From the NCBI GenBank assembly GCA_934203075.1, contig CAKPYT010000031.1:1-16518 (forward strand): a stretch of 16,518 nucleotides of DNA. Direction: 5' to 3'. The notes under the pieces are model-generated. The model was not told the DNA's origin. It saw only the letters and a list, made by a program, of their open reading frames with translations, and searched no databases. The DNA is from an uncultured Clostridia bacterium (GTDB lineage: Bacteria; Bacillota; Clostridia; Christensenellales; CAG-314). Both the position numbers and the translations under genes were made by a program. Positions 8,432 to 14,222 of the stretch are shown here, in pieces; within the stretch, counting starts at the first letter, position 1, and every line of letters begins with the position of its first letter.

Positions 8432-9253
8432 TCAGGATTCCGCTTTATTCACGACGGTTTTTCCGGCGGGAACCGATTGCGTCAGCCAAACGCTTGCCCC
8501 GATGACACAATCGTCGCCGATCGTCGTTTCTCCCCCGAGAACCGTTGCGTTAGCGTAAATCACCACACGGTTGCCGATGTTCGGATGCCGTTTGATGGCT
8601 TTTACCGGCAGACCGTTTGCGTCCAACTCAAAGCTTTTTGCGCCGAGTGTGACGCCCTGATACAGTTTTACATGATCTCCGATGACGGCCGTTTCGCCGA
8701 TGACGATCCCCGTGCCGTGGTCAATAAAAAAGTACTCCCCGATTTGTGCTCCGGCGTGAATATCGATGCCCGTTTTTCCGTGCGCGATCTCCGTCATCAT
8801 TCGACTCAGCAGAGGAACTTTGGCCTCGTAAAGCACGTGCGCCATGCGATATACCCCAATGGCATAAAACCCGGGATAGCAAATCAATACTTCTTCCCGA
8901 CAGCGCGCCGCAGGATCTCCTTCGTAGATAGCTTGTGCGTCCTTTAACAATTTTTCTTTGATGCGGGGCAAAGCGCAAAGCAACGTTTCGCAGGCCTTTC
9001 GCCCCTCTTCTTCGCTTTCTCCGGCAAAAAGATAGGCTCGTTCCGTCTGCGTACGCAGTTTCGTCCGTACCTGCGCCAACGCTTCTGTTACCGTAACGTT
9101 ACTTAATTCTTTGAAATATCCCGGGAACATCAACGAGAATAGATCCTCTATGATTTCTTCCACGGCGCTTTTACTCGGAATCGAAGCTGGATCCATCGGC
9201 TTTAACCCGCCGGGGACCTGTTTCAAAGCTTGCTCTATTTCCTGAATCGTCAT
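8432..9253 (-). CDS. cysE: Serine O-acetyltransferase (EpsC/CysE type)
   Basis: This enzyme transfers acetyl from acetyl-CoA to L-serine, giving O-acetylserine, the substrate of the CysK encoded directly upstream. The 273 residues comprise an N-terminal helical domain (1-150) and a left-handed beta-helix of hexapeptide repeats (about 160-262). Key motifs are GIDIHAGAQIGEYFFIDHGT (162-181, with the DHGTG active-site stretch), IVIGETAVIGD, VTLGAKSF and RHPNIGNRV. The ATG at 9251-9253 was chosen because GGAG lies 7 nt before it; the upstream in-frame TTG (9284-9286) has no such site. The protein ends SVPAGKTVVNKAES and so lacks the longer tail ending in isoleucine that docks into CysK in the enterobacterial cysteine synthase complex. 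Long-N-terminus EpsC-type enzymes are common in Clostridia and Bacteroidota. A 10-bp hairpin lies just before its ribosome site. Confidence 0.93.
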   Translation of the reverse strand: MTIQEIEQALKQVPGGLKPMDPASIPSKSAVEEIIEDLFSLMFPGYFKELSNVTVTEALAQVRTKLRTQTERAYLFAGESEEEGRKACETLLCALPRIKEKLLKDAQAIYEGDPAARCREEVLICYPGFYAIGVYRMAHVLYEAKVPLLSRMMTEIAHGKTGIDIHAGAQIGEYFFIDHGTGIVIGETAVIGDHVKLYQGVTLGAKSFELDANGLPVKAIKRHPNIGNRVVIYANATVLGGETTIGDDCVIGASVWLTQSVPAGKTVVNKAES

Positions 9254-9266
9254 TCTTCCTCTCCAC

Positions 9267-9304
9267 TTCGGCAGGGTTCGTCTCAAACAAACCGCCCTGC
9301 CGAA
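9267..9304 (-). promoter_or_regulatory. Hairpin directly upstream of the cysE ribosome binding site
   Basis: A perfect 10-bp inverted repeat, TTCGGCAGGG (9267-9276) and CCCTGCCGAA (9295-9304), has an 18-nt loop. On the transcript its 3' arm ends 3 nt before the GGAG of cysE. No U-run follows, so it is not a terminator. A role in mRNA processing, stabilisation or tuning of cysE translation relative to cysK is an inference. The rest of the cysK-cysE gap (9305-9397) shows no ORF with a ribosome site and no promoter. Confidence 0.6.
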
Positions 9305-9397
9305 CTCCTTTGCCTTGTTTCCTTTTTTATTCTGTCTCGTCTGCCGCTGCGGCTTTACGGACGTATTTCGGCTTTCGTTTTTGCCGCCCGCGGAACC

Positions 9398-10321
9398 TTA
9401 CGCAAACAGATCGCCGCTGAGATACCGCATGCCCGTATCCGGCAGCAGAACCACAACGTTTTTCCCTTCGTTTTCCGGCCTTTTAGCAACTTCTACAGCA
9501 GCCGCCAATGCCGCCCCGGAAGAAATGCCGGCAAGCAGCCCCTCCGAACGAGGCAATTCTCTTGCAAAACGGAAAGCATCCTCATCCGAAACCGGCAGAA
9601 TTTCATCCAACAAATCCCGCTGCAATACCTGCGGCACAAATCCGGCACCGATCCCTTGAATCTTATGCTTGGATGGGGTGCCGCCGGACAATACGGCGGA
9701 ACTCTTCGGTTCTACACCGATGATTCTGACCTGCGGGTTCCGTTCCTTCCAAAATCTTGCGACGCCCGTCACGGTTCCGCCCGTTCCGACCCCCGCCACA
9801 AAAATATCCATCTTGCCGTCCAGGTCCTTCCACAACTCTCGTGCCGTGGTTTTATAGTGAGCTTCGGGGTTTGCTGGATTTTCAAACTGGCCGGCAATGA
9901 TAGCGTTCGGCGTTGTGCGCTGCAACTCCTGCGCTTTCGCAATGGCCCCTTTCATTCCTTCCGCACCCGGTGTCAAAACAACTTCGGCCCCGTAGGCGCG
10001 CATCAATTTGATGCGTTCCGGCGACATCGAGTCCGGCATGACAATGACGGCGCGAAGTCCTTCCAATGCGCAAATCAAAGCAAGCCCGATGCCGGTATTT
10101 CCGGACGTCGGTTCAATGACTACGGTGGACGATGTTAACTTGCCCTCTCTGCGAAGCGCATCAATCATCTCTGCCGCCACGCGATCTTTCACACTGCCGG
10201 CGGGATTATAGTATTCTACCTTGGCATATAGTTTTGCTTTTAAGCCGTAAGCTTTCTCAATGGTCTGCAATTCTACCAGCGGAGTATTGCCGATCAATTC
10301 TTTTACAGATTTCACTTTCAT
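9398..10321 (-). CDS. cysK: Cysteine synthase A (O-acetylserine sulfhydrylase)
   Basis: This PLP enzyme replaces the acetyl group of O-acetylserine with sulfide to make L-cysteine. The 307 residues are a standard length. The PLP lysine is Lys45 in NPAGSVKDR (39-47). The substrate loop is PTSGNTG (71-77), the phosphate-binding loop is GVGTGGT (177-183), and the pyridine-nitrogen serine is in GISSGA (265-270, about Ser268). The C-terminal motif is LPDTGMRYLS. AGGAGG lies eight bases before the ATG. The gene is followed by cysE, so the two steps from serine to cysteine are encoded together. Transcription would have to pass the leader-peptide attenuator at 10599-10735. Cystathionine beta-synthase is excluded by length and by the CysK-type motifs. 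Confidence 0.96.
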   Translation of the reverse strand: MKVKSVKELIGNTPLVELQTIEKAYGLKAKLYAKVEYYNPAGSVKDRVAAEMIDALRREGKLTSSTVVIEPTSGNTGIGLALICALEGLRAVIVMPDSMSPERIKLMRAYGAEVVLTPGAEGMKGAIAKAQELQRTTPNAIIAGQFENPANPEAHYKTTARELWKDLDGKMDIFVAGVGTGGTVTGVARFWKERNPQVRIIGVEPKSSAVLSGGTPSKHKIQGIGAGFVPQVLQRDLLDEILPVSDEDAFRFARELPRSEGLLAGISSGAALAAAVEVAKRPENEGKNVVVLLPDTGMRYLSGDLFA

Positions 10322-10598
10322 TTCTTTTTCCTCCTGGTTTTTTGAATTCTATCTTCCAAACGAATTCTTGAACGCAAACGATTTGCGTCTGCCGATTTTG
10401 CTTAGCGTACGTTTTCGTTTTTCTGCAGCGCCCGTCTTTTATCCGAACAAAGAAAGGATTTTCTGTTTTTTCTATCGAAACGGAAAGAGACTGAGGCCGA
10501 AACACAGTCTTCGGTTTACAAAGTCCGGAGCAAACGATCCCATCGGGGCAAGGGGAAAACGCTTTTCGATTTTATCGATACGAAACGCTCAACCGAAA
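10322..10598 (-). other. Long untranslated region between the cys attenuator and cysK
   Basis: This 277-nt stretch lies between the attenuator U-run and the cysK start. Only small inverted repeats are visible: arms 10372-10378 and 10382-10388 (ACGCAAA / TTTGCGT, 3-nt loop) and 10497-10501 with 10510-10514. There is no T-box consensus, no recognised riboswitch core, no second ORF with a ribosome site and no good promoter. Its AGGAGG end serves cysK. It may be a second regulatory layer or plain spacer. Confidence 0.5.
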
Positions 10599-10634
10599 CA
10601 AAAAAGGCGAACGCACCGTCGCGCGTTCGCCTTT
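10599..10634 (-). terminator. Attenuator terminator in the cysK-cysE leader
   Basis: On the minus transcript the arm GGCGAACGC (10623-10631) pairs perfectly with GCGTTCGCC (10606-10614) over an 8-nt loop. The stem extends by three A-U pairs, and six U follow (10600-10605). It lies after a small Cys-codon ORF and before cysK. An intrinsic terminator in this place would end most transcripts before the structural genes unless the alternative helix forms. Confidence 0.9.
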
Positions 10635-10680
10635 CGTTTTTGACAAAAAAACGTACTACAAAACAGCGCGATGATGCATC
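10610..10680 (-). promoter_or_regulatory. Antiterminator helix, alternative to the cys attenuator
   Basis: Segment 10661-10680 (the end of the leader-peptide ORF) can pair with 10610-10628. I count 18 base pairs including four G-U, one mismatch (10672 with 10618) and one bulge (10665). The core is UCGCGC with GCGCGA. The helix takes six bases of the terminator 5' arm, its whole loop and five bases of the 3' arm, so the two folds exclude each other. The enclosed loop holds its own hairpin (CGTTTTT 10647-10653 with AAAAACG 10635-10641). A small hairpin CGATG-CAT-CATCG (10669-10681) just after the Cys codons would compete with the antiterminator. I worked out the pairing by eye. Confidence 0.72.
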
Positions 10681-10724
10681 GTGCTACAACAACATGCTTT
10701 TTTTGTAAAAATATGTTGATACAT
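10656..10724 (-). CDS. Cysteine leader peptide, 22 codons with three consecutive Cys codons
   Basis: A short ORF starts with the ATG at 10722-10724 and ends with TAG at 10656-10658. AAAGGGAG (10731-10738) sits 6 nt upstream as a strong ribosome site. The peptide begins MYQHIFTKKA, has Cys at codons 11-13 (TGT TGT TGT, 10686-10694), then STMHHRAVL. It has no membrane segment or domain, and its value appears to lie in its translation. Cys-tRNA shortage would stall ribosomes at the Cys run, leaving 10661-10680 free to form the antiterminator. Abundant Cys-tRNA lets ribosomes reach the stop and cover that segment, so the terminator forms. The promoter is unclear: TATCAT (10771-10776) is a fair -10 without a good -35, and read-through from rplS is possible. 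Confidence 0.8.
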   Translation of the reverse strand: MYQHIFTKKACCCSTMHHRAVL

Positions 10725-10787
10725 ACGTTTCTCCCTTTGGCGCAATTCATCCTATGCGGATAACCGGACCATGATACCTGCAGAAGC

Positions 10788-10814
10788 AAAAAAAGAGGAT
10801 CTTCCCCTCTTTTT
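10788..10814 (-). terminator. Rho-independent terminator after rplS
   Basis: Arms AAAAAGAGG (10790-10798) and CCTCTTTTT (10806-10814) enclose a 7-nt loop. The minus transcript ends in a run of seven U. It starts 8 nt after the rplS stop. The GC core is only four pairs, so some read-through into the cys leader is possible. Confidence 0.82.
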
Positions 10815-10822
10815 GTGCAGAA

Positions 10823-11167
10823 TTACTTCTTAGCTTCTTTGATTTTTGCGGCCTTACCGGTTCTTTCGCGCAGATAGTACAATTTTGCACGTCTGACGGA
10901 ACCGTGTCGAACCACTTCTACCTTGTCGATCTTGGGGCTGTGCAGCGGGAAGGTTCTTTCTACGCCGATACCGGAAGAGATTCTTCTTACGGTAAAGGTT
11001 TCGCTTAAACCACCGTGTTTGCGTGCGATGACCACGCCTTCATATGCCTGGATCCGTTCTTTGTTGCCTTCGATAACTTTGAAATACACTTTCACCGTAT
11101 CGCCGACTCTGAATTCCGGCACGTCCTTGCGCAGGCTTTCCTGTTCGATTGACTTGATAATATCCAT
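10823..11167 (-). CDS. rplS: 50S ribosomal protein L19
   Basis: L19 sits at the interface of the two ribosomal subunits. The 114 residues are the standard length. Family motifs include FRVGDTVKVYFKVIEGNKER, QAYEGVVIARKHGG, TFTVRRISSGIGVERTFPLH and HGSVRRAKLYYLRER. AGGAGG is 10 nt before the ATG. In Bacillus rplS follows trmD directly. Here rbgA, rnhB and yraN come between, and rplS has its own promoter (11246-11274) and terminator (10788-10814), so it forms a monocistronic unit. Confidence 0.98.
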   Translation of the reverse strand: MDIIKSIEQESLRKDVPEFRVGDTVKVYFKVIEGNKERIQAYEGVVIARKHGGLSETFTVRRISSGIGVERTFPLHSPKIDKVEVVRHGSVRRAKLYYLRERTGKAAKIKEAKK

Positions 11168-11222
11168 ACTGACTTTTCCTCCTGATACGCAGCGTTCATA
11201 TCTCGTCTTTCTTTACGGATAG

Positions 11223-11240
11223 AGGACCGCCCGAAGTCCT
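11223..11240 (-). promoter_or_regulatory. Leader hairpin of rplS, candidate L19 autoregulatory site
   Basis: AGGAC (11223-11227) and GTCCT (11236-11240) form a 5-bp stem with an 8-nt loop a few bases after the predicted start of the rplS transcript. Firmicutes are known to carry a short L19-binding leader in rplS mRNA. The position fits, but I could not match a consensus. Confidence 0.35.
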
Positions 11241-11245
11241 GTACT

Positions 11246-11274
11246 AAAATAGCATACATTTTTTATTTTGACAA
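11246..11274 (-). promoter_or_regulatory. Promoter of rplS
   Basis: On the minus strand there is a -35 TTGTCA (11269-11274) and a -10 TATTTT (11246-11251), with a 17-bp A-rich spacer. It follows a terminator-like hairpin and precedes an rplS leader of about 75 nt. Confidence 0.65.
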
Positions 11275-11286
11275 GCGTTTTCCGCT

Positions 11287-11311
11287 AAAAAACACACAAT
11301 TCGTGCGTTTT
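11287..11311 (-). terminator. Probable terminator ending the trmD-rbgA-rnhB-yraN unit
   Basis: On the minus transcript AAAACGCAC (11303-11311) pairs with GUGUGUUUU (11289-11297), including one G-U, over the loop GAAUU. The U-run is six long (11287-11292). It lies some 260 nt after yraN and directly before the rplS promoter. The GC core is short, so efficiency is uncertain. Confidence 0.55.
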
Positions 11312-11572
11312 GAAATTTCACGTTAATTTTTCTGAAGAATAACTTAACAATACGACATTCGTGCGCCGGGACCTTTTCGTGTGTCTTCCCTCTTCTGCAA
11401 GATCCTCGCCCTCTTGCATTGGACTGATTGCACAAGTCAAAAGAAAAAAGGAAACACGTCAGGAAAGTGAACGTCATCGATCGGCCAATCCGGAGCCCCG
11501 TCCGCTCCGCACACCACAGGAGAACCCGGCCTTCTGCCGACAAGACCAAAAGAGAAACTCTCCACCCGTTCG
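11312..11572 (-). other. Noncoding stretch after yraN
   Basis: This stretch of about 260 nt lies between the yraN stop and the terminator before rplS. It holds a 6-bp GC hairpin (CGGAGC 11491-11496 with GCTCCG 11504-11509), a weak GAGA/TCTC repeat right after the yraN stop, and a 10-bp palindrome TGAAATTTCA (11311-11320). The 9-mer ATTCGTGCG occurs at 11356-11364 and again in the terminator at 11299-11307. I see no ORF with a ribosome site, no tRNA and no good internal promoter. It may be a long 3' untranslated region. Confidence 0.45.
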
Positions 11573-11920
11573 TTACCCGATACGAAACGCGTCTTTTAAC
11601 AACCGAAGTCCCTCCGGAAGAATTTCTACCACGTCGAAACGGCAAGGAGATTGCGTTGGGTTTTGCATCAGATAGCACTGTGCGACCTGAACGATTTTAT
11701 GCTGCTTTTGCAACGTGACTGCTTCGCACGGCAAACCGAACGCCGTGCTCGAACGCGTTTTTACCTCGATAAAAACCAATACGTCCCCGTCCGCAGCAAT
11801 TAAATCGATTTCGCCCACGGGCGTAGTATAGTTCCTTGCCAGAATGCGATAGTGATGTCTTTTCAGATAGCGTTCGGCTTTGCGCTCGCCCCAAAAGCCG
11901 TATTCCTTTCGATTTTTCAT
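11573..11920 (-). CDS. yraN: YraN family protein (UPF0102, endonuclease-like fold)
   Basis: This protein of 115 residues has the UPF0102 pattern: GFWGERKAERYLKRH (8-22), then RNYTTPVGEIDLIAADGDVL and VFIEVKTRSSTAFG. The E...GEIDLIA...EVKTR arrangement resembles the D-ExK core of restriction-endonuclease-fold nucleases. The biochemical role of the family is not well established. The ATG overlaps the rnhB stop (ATGA), and GGAGG is 4 nt upstream, so translation is coupled to rnhB. The neighbourhood next to rnhB is widely conserved and suggests a role in nucleic-acid processing. Confidence 0.93.
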   Translation of the reverse strand: MKNRKEYGFWGERKAERYLKRHHYRILARNYTTPVGEIDLIAADGDVLVFIEVKTRSSTAFGLPCEAVTLQKQHKIVQVAQCYLMQNPTQSPCRFDVVEILPEGLRLLKDAFRIG

Positions 11921-12564
11921 ACCTCCTCCGTTGGGGGAGAGGCGAATTTCAAGGCAAACGTTTTACGATGCTCTTCGCACAGGCCGTACTGCCGGATTTT
12001 CTCAATATGCTCTTTGGTGCCGTATCCCTTGTGCTTTGCAAACCCGTATTGCGGATAGGTCTGATCCATCTTTCGCATATAGCGATCCCTCGAAACTTTT
12101 GCAAGGATACTTGCCGCCGCTATGGAATAACTTTTGGCGTCCCCCTGAACGATTGCCCTTTGAGGCAAATCGACCGGAAGCTTTACGGCATCGATCAAAA
12201 CAAGGTCCGGTTTGATATTCAGAGCGCCGATACTTTGCACCATTCCCCTTTTGGTCGCATTCAGAATGTTGATCCGATCGATTTCTTGCGGATCCACAAA
12301 CACAACGGAAAACGCCAAAGCGCACTCTACGATTTTTTCGTACAACGCTTCGCGCCGTTTTTCGGAAAGCTTCTTGCTGTCATTCACTCCTTCGATAAAG
12401 CCTTCTGCCGGCATCACGACCGCAGCGCACACGACCGGCCCCGCCAAGGGGCCTCTGCCTGCTTCATCCACCCCGGCAAGCACGGGAGCGTTTTGTCGGA
12501 ATTCTTGATCGAACAAGAACAATCCTTCTGTTTTGGTGTAATTTTTTTCTACTATGATAGACAT
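11917..12564 (-). CDS. rnhB: Ribonuclease HII
   Basis: RNase HII cuts the RNA strand of RNA/DNA hybrids and starts removal of single ribonucleotides from DNA. With the ATG at 12562-12564 it has 215 residues. The motif GVDEAGRGPLAGPV supplies Asp33 and Glu34. Further acidic residues are Asp125 in LVLIDAVKLP and Asp142 in QGDAKSYSIAA, followed by SILAKVSRDR. YGFAKHKGYGT matches the conserved C-terminal helix region. The ATG has no visible Shine-Dalgarno site. A TTG at codon 17 (12514-12516) has AAGGA 6 nt before it and would still precede the catalytic domain, so the start is uncertain. Its stop overlaps the yraN start. Confidence 0.95.
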   Translation of the reverse strand: MSIIVEKNYTKTEGLFLFDQEFRQNAPVLAGVDEAGRGPLAGPVVCAAVVMPAEGFIEGVNDSKKLSEKRREALYEKIVECALAFSVVFVDPQEIDRINILNATKRGMVQSIGALNIKPDLVLIDAVKLPVDLPQRAIVQGDAKSYSIAAASILAKVSRDRYMRKMDQTYPQYGFAKHKGYGTKEHIEKIRQYGLCEEHRKTFALKFASPPTEEV

Positions 12565-12707
12565 AATATTGTCGAATTATTTAAATCTCAGAAATTTTGC
12601 ACCTGAATCGGTAGCAAACCCCGGTTAACCTTCTGAAAATGCACAGAAAACATGTGCCGATCTTGCCTTGGAGCCTCTCCCTTCTTTTTCGGAAGGAGAA
12701 CTCGCCT

Positions 12708-13544
12708 TTACTCTGCAGACGAAGGGACTTCCAAGGTAATCCGGGCAATTTTCCCCTTTCGGAAATCGTCCAGCACCATTTTTGCCGCACGTAATTCATC
12801 CGGTACTCCCCCTGCCCCTATGCAATGCTTTCGATCGCAGACCTGCAGCAGAAGATCCTTTGTTCCTTGCAGGTCATACCGCAAGGCCGTCTCTTTCGGG
12901 TACAATTGCATCAGTTCGGAAAGCAACTCCGCAGCCAATTCCGTAACGTCCAGAATATCGTCTTTAATGCTGCCGACATACGCCAGATGTCTGGCAAGCC
13001 CCTGGTCCGCAAAACTCGGCCAAAGCGTCCCGGGAGTATCCAGCAATTCCAGCCCCTCCGCCAGGCGCACCCACTGTTTTCCCTTGGTTACGCCGGGCTT
13101 ATCCCCAGTGACGGCACGTTTGCTTTGACACAGGCAATTAATGACTGTGGACTTGCCACTGTTCGGCACGCCCAACACCATGCACCGTGCGTTTTTACGA
13201 ATTTGTTTTGCTTCGTTTTTACGGAAGAATTCCGTAAGCGTTTTTTGTAACCCGGTAAGAAGTTTTCCCCTGCTTTTCGATTGGCTGGCGACACAATCCG
13301 TCACGATGCCGAATTTCGAAAAGTAAGCACGCCACATCTGCAGTTTTGCCTCGTCTGCCAAATCTGCTTTATTCAGCACAAACATGCAAGGTTTGTTGCC
13401 GATCAGTTTTTGAAACTCCGGGTTCAAACAGGCATAAGGGCATCGAGCATCCAACACGTACAAAACAGCATCAATCAGTTTAATACTCTCCTGCATTTCC
13501 CGCAGGGCCTTCGTCATATGTCCGGGAAACCATTGTATCAACAT
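12708..13544 (-). CDS. rbgA: Ribosome biogenesis GTPase RbgA (YlqF)
   Basis: RbgA is a circularly permuted GTPase needed for late assembly of the 50S subunit. The 278 residues show the permuted order. G4 NKAD (58-61) comes first, then G5 (CVASQSKSRG), then G1 GVPNSGKST (125-133), G2 near KPGVTKG (149-155) and G3 DTPG (169-172). The N-terminal WFPGHMTKA motif is a family signature, and a C-terminal helical domain follows. AAGGAG lies 6 nt before the ATG, with 3 nt between the trmD stop and this start. In the 143-nt gap to rnhB, an imperfect hairpin (12676-12684 with 12692-12699) without a U-run follows the stop. Confidence 0.96.
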   Translation of the reverse strand: MLIQWFPGHMTKALREMQESIKLIDAVLYVLDARCPYACLNPEFQKLIGNKPCMFVLNKADLADEAKLQMWRAYFSKFGIVTDCVASQSKSRGKLLTGLQKTLTEFFRKNEAKQIRKNARCMVLGVPNSGKSTVINCLCQSKRAVTGDKPGVTKGKQWVRLAEGLELLDTPGTLWPSFADQGLARHLAYVGSIKDDILDVTELAAELLSELMQLYPKETALRYDLQGTKDLLLQVCDRKHCIGAGGVPDELRAAKMVLDDFRKGKIARITLEVPSSAE

Positions 13545-13547
13545 GCT

Positions 13548-14222
13548 TTACTCCTTCGTCAACAAATCCGGGCGCAGAGCCGCAGTTAATTCCAACTGTT
13601 TGGACCGCCGCCACTCTGCAATCTTCTTGTGATTTCCGTTCCGAAGTACCTCCGGAACCTCCATTCCCTCAAACACGGGGGGACGGGTATACTGCGGATA
13701 CTCCAACAAATTATTCTCGAACGTTTCTTCCTTGGTGGATTCTTCGCTGCCGAGCACCCCCGGCACGAAACGACAAACGGCGTCGATCAACGCCATTGCC
13801 GGCAATTCTCCTCCCGTCAGGACAAAATCCCCGATGGAGATTTCTTCGTCGATATAGGCATCCAGAACGCGCTGATCCACCCCTTCGTAGTGCCCGCAAA
13901 GCAAAATCAGATGATCCTCGCCTGCCAGCTGCGTCACCTTTTTTTGGCGCAGAGGCTGCCCCTTGGGTGAAAGATAAATCTTTTTAGCGGAAGAATAGTT
14001 CGGCACCGCTTTGATGGCATCTGCAATCGGCTGCGGCGTCATTACCATCCCGGCACCCCCACCGAAAGGAGCATCGTCACACTTCTTGTGTTTATCTTCG
14101 GAATAGTCCCGGATGTTGTGTACGTACAGTTCGAACAGATCCTTTTCCAATGCTTTGCCGAGCAAGGAGCACCGCAGAGACTGAAACATTTCCGGAAATA
14201 GCGTCAGAACGTCAATCCTCAT
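13548..14222 (-). CDS. trmD: tRNA (guanine-37-N1)-methyltransferase TrmD
   Basis: TrmD makes m1G37 next to the anticodon, using SAM, which prevents +1 frameshifting. The 224 residues are slightly shorter than the Escherichia coli protein. The SPOUT knot is visible in IYLSPKGQPL (82-91), ILLCGHYEGVDQR (106-118) and ISIGDFVLTGGELPAM (128-143). The N-terminus is the typical MRIDVLTLFPEMF, and the C-terminal domain contains PQYTRPP. The start overlaps the rimM end by 11 nt, and GAGGTGATC within rimM serves as ribosome site. rbgA follows after 3 nt. Confidence 0.98.
   Translation of the reverse strand: MRIDVLTLFPEMFQSLRCSLLGKALEKDLFELYVHNIRDYSEDKHKKCDDAPFGGGAGMVMTPQPIADAIKAVPNYSSAKKIYLSPKGQPLRQKKVTQLAGEDHLILLCGHYEGVDQRVLDAYIDEEISIGDFVLTGGELPAMALIDAVCRFVPGVLGSEESTKEETFENNLLEYPQYTRPPVFEGMEVPEVLRNGNHKKIAEWRRSKQLELTAALRPDLLTKE

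Noticed and set aside
8327..8947. Plus-strand frames such as the 206-codon one antisense to cysE
   Set aside because: These and all other plus-strand frames are shadows of conserved minus-strand genes, with no ribosome sites or recognisable domains.
9254..9286. TTG start giving an 11-residue longer CysE
   Set aside because: No ribosome site precedes it, and the extension would be encoded by the hairpin before the ATG that has GGAG at the right distance.
10430..10546. Small ORF starting at the ATG within 10520-10530 in the cysK leader
   Set aside because: The only ATG there follows a pyrimidine-rich stretch with no ribosome site, and no codon pattern suggests a second leader peptide.
10589..10789. 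A longer reading frame through the cys leader, rich in Cys codons
   Set aside because: It is in another frame from the leader peptide, lacks a ribosome site at its TTG and ATG starts, and runs through the whole terminator. The 22-codon ORF has the proper site and stop.
10322..10822. T-box, SAM riboswitch or CymR site before cysK
   Set aside because: I looked for the T-box consensus and other known leader cores and saw none. A CymR operator cannot be judged safely by eye.
11244..11678. 144-codon minus-strand frame overlapping the yraN end and the rplS promoter
   Set aside because: It begins inside yraN in another frame, has no ribosome site, covers the rplS promoter and terminator, and its composition looks random.
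12671..12707. Terminator between rbgA and rnhB
   Set aside because: The imperfect 8-bp hairpin has no U-run on the minus transcript, so it is at most a processing or stability element.
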